A stretch of 5,750 nucleotides of DNA from Kiritimatiellia bacterium (GTDB lineage: Bacteria; Verrucomicrobiota; Kiritimatiellia; RFP12; UBA1067), in assembly GCA_017405115.1 (NCBI GenBank), contig JAFRBA010000212.1, positions 1-5,750 on the forward strand, given 5' to 3'. The position numbers and the translations under genes are program-made. How positions within the stretch are numbered: the first letter of the stretch is position 1; the number at the start of each line of letters is the position of its first letter. Below are positions 5,316-5,750 of this stretch, piece by piece. The notes beneath the pieces were generated by a model that was not told the DNA's origin, searched no databases, and saw only the letters and a list, made by a program, of their open reading frames with translations.

Positions 5316-5345
5316 ATCGTACCAAATTTCCCGCCCGCTCGTCAA
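5316..5345 (-). promoter_or_regulatory. Promoter of DUF3800 copy B
   Basis: On the minus strand, TTGACG (5340-5345), an 18-bp spacer ending in TTTGG, and TACGAT (5316-5321). CCCCC precedes the -35 as in the two sister promoters. An A/T-rich tract with the inverted repeat GAAAAAAGTTTTTC (5357-5370) lies immediately upstream and could act as an UP element. Confidence 0.75.
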
Positions 5346-5369
5346 GGGGGTATTTTGAAAAAAGTTTTT

Positions 5370-5386
5370 CGGGGAATGGGGAACGG
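5370..5386. repeat. 17-bp direct repeat, right copy
   Basis: Identical to 204-220 (CGGGGAATGGGGAACGG). It marks the change from gene-bearing DNA to low-complexity repeats on the right side. Confidence 0.85.
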
Positions 5387-5450
5387 TAGAGGAGTGGAAA
5401 AGTGGAGAAGTGGAAGAGTGGAGGGGTGGAGGGGTAGAGGAGTGGAAAGG
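5387..5450. repeat. Purine-only minisatellite of GTGGA-type units
   Basis: An irregular run of AGAGTGGA, AAGTGGA and GAGGGGTGGA units with nearly all purines on the plus strand. A shorter copy of the same style is at about 5606-5640. No gene is seen; translations are Ser/Pro/His-rich artefacts. Such tracts can form triplex or G-rich structures and tend to change length. Confidence 0.8.
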
Positions 5451-5458
5451 TTGATGGC

Positions 5459-5485
5459 CGTGTAGAACGTGTAGAGCGTGTAGAG
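5459..5485. repeat. Three tandem 9-bp repeats
   Basis: CGTGTAGAA followed by CGTGTAGAG twice. It bridges the purine minisatellite and the 115-bp duplicated block. Confidence 0.85.
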
Positions 5486-5596
5486 TGGATCGGAATGTTT
5501 TTAGCCACAAAGAACACATAGGGCACAAAGGGGGATCCTCCTTCGCTAAAGCTACGGAGGACAAGATCCTCCTTCGCTGAAGCTACGGAGGACAAG
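5482..5596. repeat. 115-bp duplicated block, copy 1
   Basis: Identical to 5636-5750 except for one base (5531 G versus 5685 A). It contains AGAGTGGATCGGAATG, then TTTTTAGCCACAAAGAACAC and CATAGGGCACAAAG, and then two units of the 31-bp array repeat, the first with CTAAAGC in place of CTGAAGC. It is a compound of three dispersed repeat types. Confidence 0.92.
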
Positions 5597-5635
5597 ACAG
5601 GGAACGGGGGAGGAGTGGAAGAGTGGAGGGGTGGA

Positions 5636-5750
5636 AGAGTGGATCGGAATGTTTTTAGCCACAAAGAACACATAGGGCACAAAGAGGGATCCTCCTTCGC
5701 TAAAGCTACGGAGGACAAGATCCTCCTTCGCTGAAGCTACGGAGGACAAG
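5636..5750. repeat. 115-bp duplicated block, copy 2, reaching the window edge
   Basis: Offset 154 bp from copy 1. The 39 bp between copies (5597-5635) hold a degenerate GGGAACGG sequence and GTGGA-type units, so the full tandem period is 154 bp and probably continues past the window. Confidence 0.92.

Noticed and set aside
5257..5749. Minus-strand open frames over the right-hand repeats
   Set aside because: They translate simple repeats (Ser/Thr/Pro/His and LRSFSEGG-type text) and vary with repeat number.
1..5750. tRNA or rRNA genes
   Set aside because: No cloverleaf with a T-loop GTTCRANNC motif or rRNA-like sequence was seen on either strand.

Overview
The window reads as accessory DNA from a fairly GC-rich bacterium with many dispersed repeats. 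The 31-bp unit at both edges (core ACGGAGGACAAG, with TTCGCTGAAGC) and the TTTTTAGCCACAAAGAACAC repeat on the right resemble sequences I associate with Kiritimatiellota, Lentisphaerota and other PVC-group genomes. That taxonomic guess is from memory and repeat style only; there is no marker gene here.

Layout. Positions 1-202 are a tandem repeat array. Positions 221-874 (minus) encode a NYN/PIN-like ribonuclease-family protein with its own promoter and a strongly folded 5' leader. Positions 997-2190 hold a decayed IS30-like insertion sequence: a 61-nt near-perfect palindrome, many copies of a terminal-repeat-like motif (consensus YGCATTnAnYCTGYC), a transposase N-terminus on the plus strand, and about 500 bp of GC-rich, palindrome-rich DNA that does not look coding. 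Positions 2223-3425 (minus) encode a membrane-anchored coiled-coil protein of unknown function. Positions 3514-5345 hold two tandem copies of one module on the minus strand: promoter, structured leader RNA, DUF3800 protein, conserved 3' element. Positions 5370-5750 return to low-complexity and repeat DNA ending in the same array unit as the left edge.

The most notable content is the DUF3800 module. The two proteins are about half identical. Each is preceded by a leader with three stems in the same order, starting about where transcription should start. The last stem shows two compensatory base-pair changes between copies and keeps a GYGA (GNRA-type) loop. After each stop codon a 62-bp element is 59/62 identical, far closer than the genes. 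I recall that comparative RNA surveys named several 'DUF3800' RNA motifs for structured RNAs upstream of this family; whether this leader is one of those or a new class cannot be settled here.

The NYN gene and both DUF3800 genes share one promoter design (CCCCCTTG, 18-bp spacer, TGG before a TACAAT-like -10) and all have folded leaders. The four genes look like single transcription units rather than an operon. My inference is a cluster of RNA-linked nuclease-type genes inserted between repeat arrays. A defence, toxin-antitoxin or autoregulated role is possible but not shown by the sequence.
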